The notes under the pieces: generated by a model
The model's input: the letters and a program-made list of their open reading frames with translations, nothing else
Told to the model about the DNA's origin: nothing
Databases searched by the model: none
Program-made: the position numbers and the translations under genes
Source: Ahaetulla prasina
Lineage: Eukaryota > Chordata > Lepidosauria > Squamata > Colubridae
Direction of reading: 5' to 3'
NCBI RefSeq assembly: GCF_028640845.1
Contig: NC_080541.1
Span: 177,112,502 to 177,176,501 of the forward strand
DNA length: 64,000 nucleotides
In this document: positions 35,889-48,836 of the stretch, piece after piece
Layout: every line of letters begins with the position of its first letter
Position numbering within the stretch: the stretch's first letter is position 1

Positions 35889-38800
35889 CTATAAATATAA
35901 TGAAACCGAATGCTTTTATAAAAGAAAAAAAAATGAAAACCAAAGCTTCAAGGAAAGAAAGAGTTTTACAATCTAAGTGTGGTATAAAATAAAAAATTCA
36001 GAACAAAAGGAATTTATAGCTCTATTCAACATTATCCTGAAAATGAGTGCGAGTAAGCATTTTAATATTATTTAGAGCAAATAGGCAATTCAAAGTCTAT
36101 AATCAGGAGCAATACAGAGTATATATTCACACCATTATATTATACCATGTTATTTTAACTGCAATTTGTTGAACAAGCTATAGTGATCTGGTTCACAGAT
36201 AATGCTCACAATTGTTCTAAGCTAAGATAAAATTCTATTATCACTTATCATATTTGAAGTTAGCCAGAAATTAAAAGTGTCTAAGAAAGTGTACTGCTTA
36301 GAATACAAAGCATTCTTACATATTAAATATACTTACAAGTTTGAATACAAACAAAAGAGTGGAGCACATAACGGGCTACCCAGCTGTATCAGGACACATT
36401 GCAAGGTCAACACCCATCCCTCATCATGCTTCCAAATCGATGTGTATGAGAAGTGCCTGCTTCCAACTTTTACCTCTAGTATGAAATCCATTGTGTAGTC
36501 ATAAACAAACAACTACCACTCAACCTCCCATCCGTAGGAATGCTATTTCAAGATTCCGGTTAGGTTTATAACAAGATAATGAATCACCTACTTTCAACAT
36601 AGCGAAATACTATACAAATGGAAAATATTAGTATTTTAAAATTTCTGACAACAGTAGCCATTTTTGGTGTTTACTGAATTTAGAAGGAAAAAAAATCAAC
36701 AGTTTCTACTATAGCAGCACATCACTACAAAATGACTAAAAGAAAACCATACTTTATATAATGTGCTTGGGAAATATTTTCCTCAGGATATAATTGTACA
36801 GGCTAAACTTTGTTATCTCCAGCAGTGATGTGCTCTTCTTCATTCTCTCTCACTCCCACACACATGCTCTCTACAGTATCCTGTTGTTGCTGCTTACATA
36901 CTTTCATTTCTTCTTTTTATATAAATAAAAATGTGTCAGACTAATTGAAGCTTTTTAAAAACAAACTTCAGGGCATGTCTTCCAATCATACTATGCAATA
37001 CATGACAACAATTCCATTACCCAGATTTTATCTTTTAATTTCAGAATTGAGATGTTCTTAATCTACAAGGATTTCTGTGCTGTGTGACTGCAATGTTTGC
37101 TAAAACCCAACAGTTAATATGTAATCGGTCAATTAATGTTCAATGATTGGTCATGGAACCAGTATACTATTCTGCCCACTCACTTACCTCCGTTTCCCTT
37201 CCAACCCATGAAAACTAAATGAAGTAACTTAAAAATGTTTTACTTGCCACTGGGTTGCTATTCCTCTTGATAGAGCAAACCTGTATTTTGGCCTCTTTAC
37301 CTAGATCTGCTGCCCTGTGATTAGACCAGAACTGCAACATGCAAACTTCTAGAGGAAAGTACAGTCAATGCAATTATACTGCTTACTGTTGAAGGTAGTT
37401 CAGGGGGAAAAAACCTTTGAAACAATAGAACTAAGAGGATGTGACAAAGTCCAATGGCAAGGATACATCAATGGCACGATTGCTAGGAAGTTCCACGTCT
37501 AGTGATATCCTAAGAAAGAGACCTGGTCAGAAGTGTCTCATTTTCTACAATGTTAAATAATCCATTTCAAAGTAATATATAATGTTAAATCATTAATAGA
37601 ATAGCAGGATAACTGTGTGCAAAATTCAAATTGTTGGAAATCCCAGGGATCCTTCTGGAAAAGTTAGTTCAAATTTGAGTGATGCAGATGACAAGAGCAC
37701 TAGTGAGGATGATATATCTATTCTTGCTCATATATGTTAATATTTAAAATATCATTTTCATGTTGACAGAAAAATATAATTAATGATCAGTATGCCTGCA
37801 TGAGAAAAAGGATTCCCCTCACTATTTTCCTCCCAAATAGCTGTCTCACCCTTTCCCATCTTAAATCTTATATCAATAATATAAAAGAACCTGAATAGAA
37901 ATTATATTCTGCCAGAATGCACCTTTCCCCGCTCCTTTTTTACAATACACATATATTTACAGCATCCTTTCCAAGAGTCATATTTTTCTATTACATTATT
38001 TATTTATGTTAATCAAATCTATATCTGCCCACTTATCCAACAAGAGTGAACATAAATTATAAAATATCAATAGCTGTAAAACACACATAATAACCCTTAG
38101 AAATTTATAATACTCTTATTGACAAAATATAGTATATCTAAAGTAATAAGTAAGATTTCACTGGAACTAAAGCAATGTTTATTATTATGGGAACAAATTT
38201 CCCCTAGGTTCAAATCAAGAAATAGACCATAAGTAGTGTGTGTATCTACTGTTGAAGAACTTGAACTTCTAAAACCTTTTTCTCAGAGGACCCCTTTCTA
38301 CTTTTAAAAAATGATGGAGGACCTCAAAATAGCTTTTGTTTGTAGGAGTTAGATTTATCAATATCTGTCATATTAAAATTTAATACTGATATAATGTTTG
38401 CAACTACTGCTTCTCACAATAGTTTGATATGGTTTTAATATTATATTATTTTTCATCATAGGCTGACAAATAATTTAGATTTTGCAGATCCATGTGAGAG
38501 TTTGGATCACCCCCTAGGGGACTTCAGACCACACCTTGAGAAGCATTGATCTAAAACACAGAATGATCAGAGGGGAAAAATACTTTTTGTATTCCTAAAG
38601 TAATATATGGACACAGGAAACTTGTTCTCTTTGTTTAAGTTAATCAGGAACAGATAAAACAGGGGGAAATTAGGGAAATATGCACATAAAAAGAGCTTTT
38701 TAAAAAAAAAATCAATAACATTAACTGTTATCTGAACAGTTGCCTAAGTAGTTTTATCTAAAATGTTAAACTGAGTTATAAAAAAGGAAACACAGGAGAA

Positions 38801-39396
38801 GATAAAAATACCATGTGTGAGACTGGCAAACATATGTACAAAACAAATCTGAATCTTTAATATAATCTCCAAAATAAAGCAACAAAATGAATCTATCTCA
38901 AACCATAGTCAGGATTAGATTGATTTTTACCAAAACAATCACAAGAGCAAGAGATTTATCAGTAAAATTGCTGGTGAGGAATAGATGAACATAGTGAGCA
39001 GTTATTGACAGCACACTCATTTGTACCTTAAGAAATATTATATGGAATGAGAAAGAAAAAGATTAATTTTGAAAGGGGTTAGTATTATGTTATACTTTTC
39101 AAGGAGAAAAATAGATCCTTAATGTTTTGTTAAATATATTTATTCAATAGAAATATCTTTCATTTCACTAAAAAGCTTTTTAATCAGTTTTTATTAAACA
39201 AATCTCGTTATTATTGTTACTAATGCATTTTCTCTGAGAGTCAAGTGAGTTGTTTTGGTTTTTTTTCTATGTTCTCCTCTAATCCATTTCTTTTTCTATG
39301 CTGGTCTATTCCTCAAGGATAATGATGTAGGCTGCCTTAATTCTAAAACTGCTAATATCTGAAAATAACTTGTATAGCAACTATCCACAATCCACA
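35889..39396. other. ST3GAL3 intron, nothing recognised
   Basis: AT-rich, single-copy-looking sequence. A donor-like GGAGGTAAGTGAG on the minus strand at about 37185-37197 has no matching coding sequence upstream of it. Confidence 0.45.
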
Positions 39397-40287
39397 TTCC
39401 ACAAATGCCTGGCTTGAAATACCTGAAAGCATATTGAAGTTTTAGAATAATAATAATGATAACAATGACATCAACAGAAACATACAATTTATTGACATCG
39501 CGGTACCTGGAGATGCCAGAGTCAAAGAAAAAGAACTTGAAAAAATCATGAAAGATCGTGACCCATAACCAACAGAAGATGGATTATTGTAAACAGGTCT
39601 TTAACAGCCCTAACTGCCTACTAATCCTCTCAAAGTGAAAAGCTATTTATTGCTTGAACAGAACACTGGATTTTTTCTTTTGCAATGTCAGTTTGTGGCA
39701 TGACATCAGTGATAACATTTTTATTTTATTTGAGCAAACCACCAGCGTTTAGCCAAATAATGAGAATCATTCATGTTCTTTATTTCTCTGACGATTAAGA
39801 AGGAAAAAATGTTCCACAAATGCCTGGCTTGAAATACCTGAAAGCATATTGAAGTTTTAGAATAATAATAATGATAATAATGACATCAACAGAAACATAC
39901 AATTTATTGACATCGCGGTACCTGGAGATGCCAGAGTCAAAGAAAAAGAACTTGAAAAAATCATGAAAAGATCGTGACCTGATAACCATTGTCATCGGGG
40001 CACTTGGTACCATGTCCAAGAATTTTATAAGATACATCAACAAATTGCAGCTTCCTGCAATAACACCAGCAGAATTGCAAAAAACTATGCTACTTGGAAT
40101 TGTACATCTTAAATAGGTACTTGGTTAATACCTAGGACGCTGGCAGCAACCCGTATCGACTATTAGCACCAGTCAATGGTATTTGTGATGCATTTTTGAA
40201 TGTTCAGTTGACTGAGTTTCATATTTAATGAATAAACTAAATAATAATAACAACAACAACAACATCAGCATCAGCATCAACATCAGC
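39397..40287 (+). mobile_element. R4/Dong-type LINE 3' end with an internal repeat
   Basis: IQFIDIAVPGDARVKEKELE-type codons followed by KIMK (about 39485-39550 and again 39900-39965) are the C-terminal endonuclease block of R4-type LINEs. They are followed by IGALGTMSKNFIRYINKLQL and a 3' UTR ending in (AAC)n and (ATC)n triplets at 40243-40287. A segment of about 165 bp (39400-39563) recurs at 39814-39978, separated by unrelated AT-rich DNA, so it is either two truncated copies or a local duplication. Confidence 0.7.
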
Positions 40288-41780
40288 ATGGAGTTTGGCC
40301 TGGACAAATGCGCCACAGTGGCACTGAAGAAAGGGAAAATTGTAGAAAGTGATGGAATTGAAATGCCCAATGGACAAACCATCAAGTGCCACCAACCTGA
40401 AGCCTATAAATACCTGGGCATACTGCAGCTGGACAACATCAAGCATGGGCAAGTGAAAAATGTGGTTGGCAAAGAATACATACAAAGGGTCAGGAAACTT
40501 CTAAAAAGCAAACTGAATGGCGGTAATACCATCAAGGCTATAAATACCTGGGCCATACCCGTCATCAGATATATTGCTGGGATTGTAAACTGGACACAGG
40601 CAGATCTGGACAGCCTGGATAGGAAAACAAGAAAGCTGATGACCATACACCATGCGCTGCACCCGCGTAATGACGTCGACAGGCTATATTTGCCCACAAA
40701 AGTAGGCAGCAGAGGACTTTTGCAAGTGAAACAGACAGTTGAAGAAGAAAAACATGCTCTGGCAGATTATGTGAAAGACAGTGTTGAACCAGCTCTGATG
40801 GAGGTCAACAAGAGGAAGCTGCTAAAAGTACAGCAAACCAAGTATCAATATAGGAAAACAGTGATGCAAACTTGAGTTGACAGCTGGTGTAACAAAGTAT
40901 TGCATGGACAGTTCCTTGACAAGATCCAAGGGAAAGTAGATAAGGAAAAGACCTGGTTATGGCTGACCAATGAAACACTGAAGAAAGAAACGAAAAACCT
41001 GACTCTTGCAGCCCAAGAACAAACCATCAGAACAAATGTAATTAAAGCCAGAGTAGAAAAATCTTCTGATGACCCCAAATGCAGACTCTGCAAAGAAGCG
41101 GATGAAACCATTGATCACATAACTGAGCTGCTGCAAGACAATAGCTCAGACTGACTACAAACAGCATCACAACACAGTTGCTCAGATGGTCCATTGGAAC
41201 TTGTGTCACAACTACCATCTGCCTGTAGCAAAGAAATGGTGGGACCATAAGCCTGAAAAAGTGATCAAAAATGAGCATGCGAAACTACTGTGGGACTTCT
41301 GAATACAGACTGACAAAGTTTTAGAACACAGTACCCCGGATATTACGATTGTGGAGAAGAAAAAAGTGTGGATCATCGACATTGCCATACCTGGTGACAG
41401 CAGAATTGATGAGAAACAACTTGAAAAACTCACCAGATATCAGGACTTGAGAATCAAACTGCAGAGACTCTGGCATAAACTAGTGCAGGTGGTTCCAGTG
41501 GTACTCGGCACACTGGGGGCTGTGCCTAAAGACCTAGGCAAGCACTTAAAAACAATTGTCACTGACAAGATCACCATTGGTCAGCTGCAAAAGGCCACCT
41601 AACTGGGATCTGCTCGCATAATCCGCCGATACATCATGCAGTCTTGAACACTTGGGAAGTGTTCGACTAGTGATTAGTGATACAAAATCCAGCACAGTTA
41701 TCTCGTTTGCTATGTATACTGTCATTTTGTGCATTATAACAACAACAACAACAACAACAACAACAATAACAACAACATTT
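40288..41780 (+). mobile_element. R4/Dong-type LINE, C-terminal half, with stops
   Basis: The frame from 40288 reads MEFGLDKCATVALKKGKIVE, then YKYLGILQLDNIKHGQVKN (late RT region). It is broken by a TGA at 40873-40875 and continues in frame to CRLCKEADETIDHIT (CCHC-like zinc knuckle, last Cys lost). A frameshift near 41145 leads to VHWNLCHNYHLPVAKKWW, a TGA near 41300, and then KKVWIIDIAIPGDSRIDEKQ and LEKLTRYQDL, the PD-(D/E)XK-type endonuclease. It ends in IGQLQKAT and an (AAC)n tail at 41740-41777. Five-prime truncated and inactive. Confidence 0.85.
41740..41777. repeat. (AAC)n microsatellite
   Basis: ACA/AAC triplets at the 3' tail of the R4-type LINE. Glycine-, valine- or threonine-rich frames over it are artefacts. 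Confidence 0.9.
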
Positions 41781-42379
41781 AAAAAAAAAACCAGTGCAAT
41801 GCTTTTTCTTTCCACTACAGAAATGAGCCTCTATTTGCAGAGGCTTTTTCTTTGTAAATGGCTCCAGAAAGCTGCTTAGAAGCAACACTTTAAAATTATT
41901 TATGAGAAGAAAAAGCCGTTGTTTGGTCTGATCAGATCCAAATAACATATTGTACATTTTGTCGTGTGAGTGTGAGTAGCACTGGATAATGTCAGCTGGG
42001 TTAATTACAAAGCTTGTTTTTCAGAGATTTATGATTACAAAGGAGAAATATCCTTTGGACCTCAGTTTGACCCAAAAGCTATTTCTGTTTAGACTTTAAT
42101 GTGGGAGTCAGTTCTCTCTGCCAAGTACCAGAGTAATTGAGTGCTTAACCACATCCTTGCCCTGGATTTATCCACCACAAGGGAGAAGCACACCACTTGA
42201 CTGTTTAATTTGCATCCACAAAGTAGCTACATATCCTTACATACAAGCATGAATATTCAACATGCTACTTCCCTCAGAGGTAAGCAAAATTAGGCAAAAC
42301 ACAAAAAGGGATAAGAAATAGTAAACCAAAGAAATTAGGGCCTGAAAAAATAAAATAAAAGAAAGCTAAATCTGCAATA
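41781..42379. other. Intron, nothing recognised
   Basis: No exon and no named repeat. Confidence 0.45.
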
Positions 42380-43180
42380 CTTCAACTTCATTCACTATAT
42401 CTCTTATTTCTAGCATATCCATTCATTGTGATTTGTTCTTTAAGCTTCTCACTCTTTTGAGGATATCATTATCTTCACCCAGCCATGACTTTCTTGATCC
42501 TCCCCTTCACTTCAACCAATTCACATTTCTTCCTAGATTTGTTTTGTAATTCTCTTTATATGAATGAATCATGAATACTTCATTTTCACTCATCATCCAC
42601 TGTTGTATTCAATCTACATTGATTTCAACACCCATACATTTCTTCTTGTTTTACCACACACAATTAAGCACCCCATTTCCACTGCATCCAATTTAATTCG
42701 TTTCTCCTGGATATACAGCCCTCACTATCATAAAGCAAGCAGACGCATGCTCTTATACACAACTATTTTTGTTTCTTACAACAAATATTTATTTTTCACA
42801 ATAGCCCAAATGCTACACACTACCTCTTTCGATCATACAATCATATATGTATACCAATCATACATATATTCACACCCCCAAACAACCCACCTTTAAACAT
42901 CTCTTATACATTTATCAATAAACACTTCAAACTATCAAGGGAATATTACATATCCTTGTCTCCTTCCCTTTTACATTTGAATCATTCTGTCATTCTGTCA
43001 GTAACATTCTTACTGCATTCAACAAATAATTCCATATTTGCACCCAACATTCCATACTTCAAGCTATTCAATTTATCATGCAACTTTTTAATATCAATAC
43101 ATGTATACTGCTTCTTTCTCACATTGGTTTTTTTTCTTAACAACCTACTGAAAAGTAAAAATCTGATCTGTACATACATT
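42380..43180 (-). mobile_element. Possible degraded LINE C-terminus
   Basis: On the minus strand, broken frames give text such as AVEMGC near 42690 and repeated MYDRKR-type stretches, which faintly recall the LxAVEMRCLR block of some LINE C-termini. The T/C-rich plus strand gives long but unsupported frames (42564-42896, 42956-43234). I am not sure of the family. Confidence 0.3.
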
Positions 43181-43182
43181 AT

Positions 43183-43860
43183 TTTACTAGCTGGACGCCC
43201 GTGCTTCACTACGAAACTGTGTGCTCGGGCTTGATAAATTGACACTTGCAACTTGAAACTTAATGTAGAATGTGTAACTCCATAGCATCAGAGTGTATTA
43301 ACATAATGCAACTGGCAGTTGGAACAGAGGGAAGGGGGAGTAGAATGTTCCAGCCTGCAGCATCCATTGGTATTCATCTGGCTAGCATCCTGTCAGCATG
43401 TGAGAGAGTTGAGGGGTGTTTGGAAACTCAAACAGTATTTGCTGTGTGAGCAAGGAGACAGGAAGGAGGTTGGGCGTGGCTTAGCTCAACTGTTCTGTAG
43501 TAAAGCTGCTTGCTGCTGTGAAAGTAAAACTGAAAGTGAAACTCCTCTGCTTGTGTTTTGCATCTGGAACAGATTTCTTTTGAGATGGGGAGGGGGAGTA
43601 GAACTCCTTAGCATCAGAGCGTGGAATAGATTTATTTTGAGGTGGGGAGAGGGAATAGAACTCCTTAGCATCAGAGCGTGTTAATAATAATATAGAAATA
43701 CTAATGCTTGGGTGGTCATTTTGAAAAATCCTTTCTTAGTGAGCACCTAGAAGCCAAGAGGAACATACGTGGCAAATTTTAAGTTTGTAGGATTTACAAT
43801 TCTGGAGACTTCGTGATTAATGCGTGAATGGTTTTTGCTTTTATATATATAGATAAGTGG
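43183..43860. mobile_element. Unclassified interspersed repeat ending in TATATATATAGAT
   Basis: It begins AGCTGGACGCCCGTGCTTCA, has CAAATTTTAAGTTTGTAGG and GGAGACTTCGTGATTAATGC near the right, and ends in a (TA)n run followed by GATAAG. The text CCCGTGCTTC-CTACG with a TATATATAG end is a recurrent form in animal genomes, but I cannot name the family. Confidence 0.5.
43567..43680. repeat. 57-bp tandem repeat, two units
   Basis: 43567-43623 and 43624-43680 are two 57-bp units that both end AGCATCAGAGCGTG and differ at a few sites. A third relative (CATAGCATCAGAGTGTATTA) lies near 43283. All are inside the unclassified repeat. Confidence 0.85.
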
Positions 43861-44616
43861 AACTATGTTCATTTCAAATCAAATCTTTACATGATCATTT
43901 CTTTCACTGTTATCTTTGATGTGTAGTATATTTTTCTACAAGGGGCTGAGCTAGAAACTGCTTAAGAGTACCATAAGCCACTTGGAGCAAAAGAATGCAC
44001 AGAAATTCAGCCAATCTCTCCAGTTGTTAACTATCAGAGGAAATATTTTTCTGAAAATATCTTGGTATCAAAAGGCTATCCTTCTGGCAGGCAGGAGAAA
44101 CCCTTTGTTGGTACTGTTTACACTCTCTTGGAGTTGTGCTTGGCTCTTACTCTTATACTCTTAGAAAATTCAAAGTATCTTCAAGGGGAACCTATATAGA
44201 ACATGCTACAACAATATAAGATCGAATTATTAGAGTGTGGATCATTATAGGCAGTCCATTCTGGTACTAGAACAATTTCAGAAGTCACTCTATCAATAAG
44301 ATGGGTGGCATAAAAAATTAATATAGACAAACAAACAAACAATTTAATCTGGTAAACCAACTGGAGCTGAGGAAAAAAACATTCCTAGACAAGGTAGCCT
44401 TAACTCCAAGAACTACACAGCCATCTCAGCGAACAGATCCTCTTCTCATTTTATGTGAAGTTGGAATTTGAAAAAGTCTCAAGGGTTTAAAAAAAAACAC
44501 CCTCAGAAGATACCTTTCTTTTTCATATCACTCTAATTCCAGGTGGCATGAAACAATATTGAGAGTCATAATAGAATTCTACTCCTGGTCAATGGGCTAT
44601 GTTTGTTTCTTTGTGA
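43861..44616. other. Intron, nothing recognised
   Basis: No exon and no named repeat. Confidence 0.45.
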
Positions 44617-44790
44617 ACTATTTATTTATTTATTTTATTTATTTATTTATTTATTTATTTATTTTTCAAATTTATATACCGCCCTATCTCCCTAAGGACT
44701 CAGGGCGGTTCACAGGCAGTTAAAATACATGTAAATACAGATTAAGAACAACAATTAAAAACTAGATAAAGTACAATTAAAGAAAGGGGA
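44617..44790 (-). mobile_element. L2-type retroposon tail with (TTTA)n
   Basis: (TTTA)n at 44620-44667, then TTTATATACCGCCCTATCTC and AGGACTCAGGGCGGTTCAC, the reverse complement of the L2-type 3' end at 47600-47650. It fades after about 44790. Confidence 0.75.
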
Positions 44791-46780
44791 TCGTTCTGCT
44801 CAACTTTATTATTTCAAAAACAGCCATGTAGCCCTTGTTTATAGCTTGTACACTATGTACTTGAATTCTTCCCCAAAACAACAGAAACAAAGTCATTATT
44901 GAGAATAGCATACTCTATACTAATGACCCCTGTAGCCATTAGAGCTGGAAACTATTGAAGAGAACACTCTTCCGTTACACTTAACAGGGATTCCATTTGC
45001 ATTGCGTGAACCAAAGTCTACTAATGTTATTTCATGACATGCCTTTTCCACTTTCAACTCAGCCTATAAATATGGACATCAAGCGAAAAAGAAATACTGA
45101 TACTTTTCTGAATATACTTCTGAATACATAATTCCAAACTGTTTTCTGCATTTTGATGATAACTTATGAACAAGGAACCACACCAGGGTGTAGATTCTAT
45201 ATCTTTTATATGTTTTTTCAAAACTGACTCCATCTGAGGGACAGCCAAGAAAGTGATTGTGTATGCATTGCTAACTGAGAAAATAATCCACTATTCCTTG
45301 CAATATTGCAGAAGTTGCTAGAATACATGCTAGCTTATGGATTGCGATCATATCATAACAATGTGAATTACTGCATTTTCTGTTAGTGTGAGCAGGGATC
45401 AAGTGCGAAAAAAGATACATAAGCTACAACATCCCAAAATAAACTCTACTTTTTGTATACTTTCTAAGTCAGAAGCTTAAAGAAAAATATGCAAGCAAAT
45501 GCAAGTACAGACAGACAAACAAACAAACATACACAAAAACATTCATATGCATGCTTTTGGAGATACCATTCGAAACTAATATTAGAAATTTTAGCTTCCG
45601 TAGAAACTAAAAGATATTCCTTGCAGAAAAATAACTTCAGTTAAGAATGCTTTTAATATAACATCAGCCCCATGCAGAAGAAAAGTGTGTATGTCAGAAG
45701 TACATAATTTTAGTCAAATTCAGACCCAGGTAGGGAATGGAGAACTCTGGCAAAGGCAGAATTGGGAGTACTGCATGCTTTTGATTCCATCAACCATGGT
45801 ATTCTTCTGGATTAGTTCAGAGGCTAGGGGTGAGGAGCACAGAGTTGTGCTGTTTCATCTCCTTCTTTTGGGGTAGATTCCAGGTGGTACAGATTGGGGA
45901 AGAGAGTTCTCACCCTTGGCTTCTACAGTACAGGGTGCCACAGGATTCAGAAGGGGAATGCTGTAGTCAAATGTAAATTTGCTTATCATCAGCATTATCT
46001 GAAAATTGAGGGAAATTTAAAAAACACTCCAAGAGTAAATATATTTCTCAGGAAAAATCTCATTCCAGAACAGGCTATGTGTTTGACTAATTAATACCAT
46101 CTTGCTTAATTTATATTGCAACTTGTTGATTTTTATCTGGTTTGTTCTTTAATTCAGGCAGCTTTCAGAAACATTGCTACTTACTTGATAAAAGATAACA
46201 AAAGTAATACATCTGATTATCTTCTGTGTATTGTGGCAGATGTTAGGCACAAAGAATCAGGAGCATCTGTTAGATTGCAGCATAGATTTATTTAAGCCTA
46301 TACACAAGAATCTACTCAACTGAAGTTCAATATTAAATTGGTGCTACATAAAGGCCAATGGAATTCAGGAGGGGTTGGATTTGGACTGTTTATAATGACT
46401 GTAAGTTAATGAAGCACTTAACTCCGCGTCCCAGTTCTGCCTGCTCTTCTCCTACACAGATCACAATTACCAAAATATTCTAAATCAGGTTCATATCTCA
46501 TTTATATATGCAGTAAAATACCCCATGCTGCCTATGGAAAAAAACAAATCTATCTTCTACATTTCAAAATTCAAAATATTTTCTCCTTACTTTGATTGTT
46601 CTTCTAACTTTCTCTGTTGAATATAGCCTAATAGCAACCACTATCTCATTAAAACTAGAGCTGTATTAAAAGTTCCAATGAACTGGAATTAATGAGATTC
46701 CAATAGAAAAAATATTAAACCAGGAGGGAAGAAATACTTATTAAAAACATTTTTAAAAACCATGAAAACAGAACTAAAAC
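44791..46780. other. Intron, nothing recognised
   Basis: No exon, repeat family or long frame with similarity. An (ACAA)n run lies near 45513-45528. Confidence 0.45.
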
Positions 46781-47690
46781 AAAAAGGAAAATAGATGACG
46801 TTATTGGCCCCAAAGGATAGGGTGCGCAACTTAGGTGTCCTCCTGGATGAATGGCTGTCGTTTGAAGATCATTTGACGGCCGTCTCCAGGAGGGCCTTCC
46901 ACCAGGTTCGCCTGGTTCAGCAGTTGCGCCCCTTCCTTGATCGGGATGCCTTGTGCACAGTCACTCATGCGCTCATTACCTCTCGCTTGGATTATTGTAA
47001 TGTTCTCTACATGGGGCTCCCCTTGAGGTGCACTCGGAGGCTTCAGTTAGTCCAGAATGCAGCTGCGCGGGTGATAGAGGGAGCTACGCGTAGCTCCCAT
47101 GTAACACGGCTCCTGCGCAGACTACACTGGCTACCTGTGGCCTTTCGAGTACACTTTAAGGTTTTGGTTACTACCTTCAAAGCGCTCCATGGCTTAGGGC
47201 CTGGGTACTTACGGGACCGCCTGCTGTTACCGCATGCCTCCCACCGACCCGTACGCTCTCACAGAGAGGGACTTCTCAGGGTGCCGTCCGCCAAGCAATG
47301 TCGGCTGGCGGCCCCCAGGGGAAGGTCCTTCTCTGTGGGGGCTCCCACACTCTGGAACAAGCTTCCCCCGGGTTTACGCCAAATACCTGACCTCCGGACC
47401 TTCCGCCGCGAACTGAAGACACATCTTTTCATTCGCGCGGGGCTGGCTTAAATTTTATCGATTTTAAATTTTATTGATTTTAAATTTTTTAATATTAATT
47501 TTAATGGGGTTTTAGTTTTATATATTTTAAAGTTTTTTAGGCCAATTATAAAATAAGTTTTTTAATTTGTATTTTAAATTGTATATTGTATTGTTTGTTT
47601 TTACTTTTGGCTGTACACCGCCCTGAGTCCTTCGGGAGAAGGGCGGTATAAAAATCGAATAAATAATAATAATAATAATCATAATCATAA
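46781..47690 (+). mobile_element. L2-type LINE, intact C-terminal frame and 3' end
   Basis: The frame 46795-47451 (218 codons) carries DRVRNLGVLLDEWLSFEDHL, SRLDYCNVLYMGLPLR, RLQLVQNAAARVIEGATR and LHWLPVAFRVHFKVLVTTFK, then LHGLGPGYLRDRLL. It closes with TLWNKLPPGLRQIPDLRTFR. These are the thumb and C-terminal blocks of L2-clade RT ORFs. The catalytic FADD lies upstream and is lost by 5' truncation. The GC-rich, undamaged frame suggests a young insertion. The 3' end has TACACCGCCCTGAGTCC and an (AAT)n tail at 47663-47680. Confidence 0.9.
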
Positions 47691-47699
47691 GAAAGCCAC

Positions 47700-47890
47700 C
47701 TCGCTAATTCACCCATTCACTGATGTTCCTTGGCCTGCTGGCATAACCAGGTCTTGAGGGAGCTCAGGAGTGGGGGACTCTGACTCAACGACTGGGGGAA
47801 AAGATTCTATAATTCAGATTCTATAATTCTATAATTCAGGTGCCACGGCAGAAAAAGTCCGCTGTCTAGGGCCTGTCAAATGAAGCTCAC
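47700..47890 (-). mobile_element. Second L2-type LINE fragment, opposite orientation
   Basis: TGTTCCTTGGCCTGCTGGCA followed by AACCAGGTCTTGAGGGAG, and GGCAGAAAAAGTCC, align in order with 21650-21760 (CACTGGCAAATCCAAGTCTT and GGAGAAGGCCC). It contains a small ATTCTATAATTC tandem at 47803-47840. Confidence 0.6.
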
Positions 47891-48194
47891 TTTAATGAAT
47901 TTTTGAAGCCTAGAATTTACAATTGAACTGTAGGTTTAACTGATTAGTTCAAAAAGCATTGCAACAAGCAATCCATTTTCTTCTATTATTAGTCATGAAA
48001 ACATACTGATGTATCTTTTCAATAAAATATGGCACAATGGTCTCTTTGAAACTTTTCATTTAAATAACTTTTCCAGGGGTGGGGGGAACTGCTCTATAGC
48101 ATTTTGGACAAATTAGTGACATTTCATGAAATTTGTTCCTAAGAAATACCAAATACAAATCAAATTTGATGGCAGAAGGCAATTTTTTAAAATA
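47891..48194. other. Intron, nothing recognised
   Basis: No feature seen in this short spacer. Confidence 0.45.
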
Positions 48195-48425
48195 GCAATA
48201 GCTCTTATACTTATATATACTATAGTTCATAGTGCTGTACACCCCTTTCTAAGCTGTTTACAGTGTCAGCACGTTGGCCCCAACAATCTGGGTCCCCAGT
48301 TTTATCAACCTCGGAAGGATAGAAAGCTGAGTCAACCTTGAGCCTGTCAGGATCAAACTCTTGGCAGTCAGCAGAATTAGCCTGCAATGCTGCATTCTAA
48401 CCATTGCACCGCCAAGACTAAATAA
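48195..48425 (-). mobile_element. tRNA-derived SINE
   Basis: Read on the minus strand it starts GGCGGTGCAATGGTTAGAAT (A-box-like), has GAGTTTGATCCTG (B-box-like), then GGCTCAAGGTTGACTCAGC, CCTTCCGAGG and TATAAGTATAAGAGCTATTG. This is the layout of a squamate tRNA-type SINE. It seems nearly full length. Confidence 0.85.
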
Positions 48426-48432
48426 CCCTATA

Positions 48433-48836
48433 TAGATAGTCTTCAATTTATTATCACAATTCAGACTGGAACCTTGGTTACTAAACAAGGGAGTTGCTAA
48501 GTAAGTCGTGCCTGGTTTTATTATGTTTAACATGGTCATTAAGTGAATCACTACAGTTAAGTAATGCACATAGTCGCTAAGTGAATCTGGCTTCCTCCAT
48601 TGACTCTACTTGTTGTGAGCTGGCGGAGAAGGTCACAAAGGGTAATGACATGACCTTGGGATGATGCAACAATCATAAATCCAAGCCAGTTGCCAAAGAC
48701 CCAAATTTTGATCATGTTACGGCAGGGATGCTGCAATAGCTGTACATGCAAAGACCGATCGTAAGTCATCGTTTCAGTGGTTATGTCACTTTGAAAGATT
48801 GCTAAAAAAATGGTTGTAATTTGAGGACTATCTATA
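48433..48836. mobile_element. Inverted-repeat (MITE-like) element, full-length copy
   Basis: Left end TAGTCTTCAATTTATTATCA; right end GTAATTTGAGGACTATCTATA. It includes CATGACCTTGGGATGATGC and GATCGTAAGTCATCG. It abuts the SINE. Confidence 0.78.

Noticed and set aside
37185..37330. Strong splice-donor-like GGAGGTAAGTGAG on the minus strand
   Set aside because: The sequence before it does not encode any ST3GAL3 segment and no matching acceptor with an open frame was found.
40228..40287. Asn/Ile/Ser-rich start of the 215-codon frame
   Set aside because: It is the translated triplet tail of the preceding LINE; the real LINE coding text starts near 40288.
42564..43234. 110- and 92-codon plus frames
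   Set aside because: The T/C-rich strand of a probable degraded LINE on the other strand gives low stop density; no protein motif.
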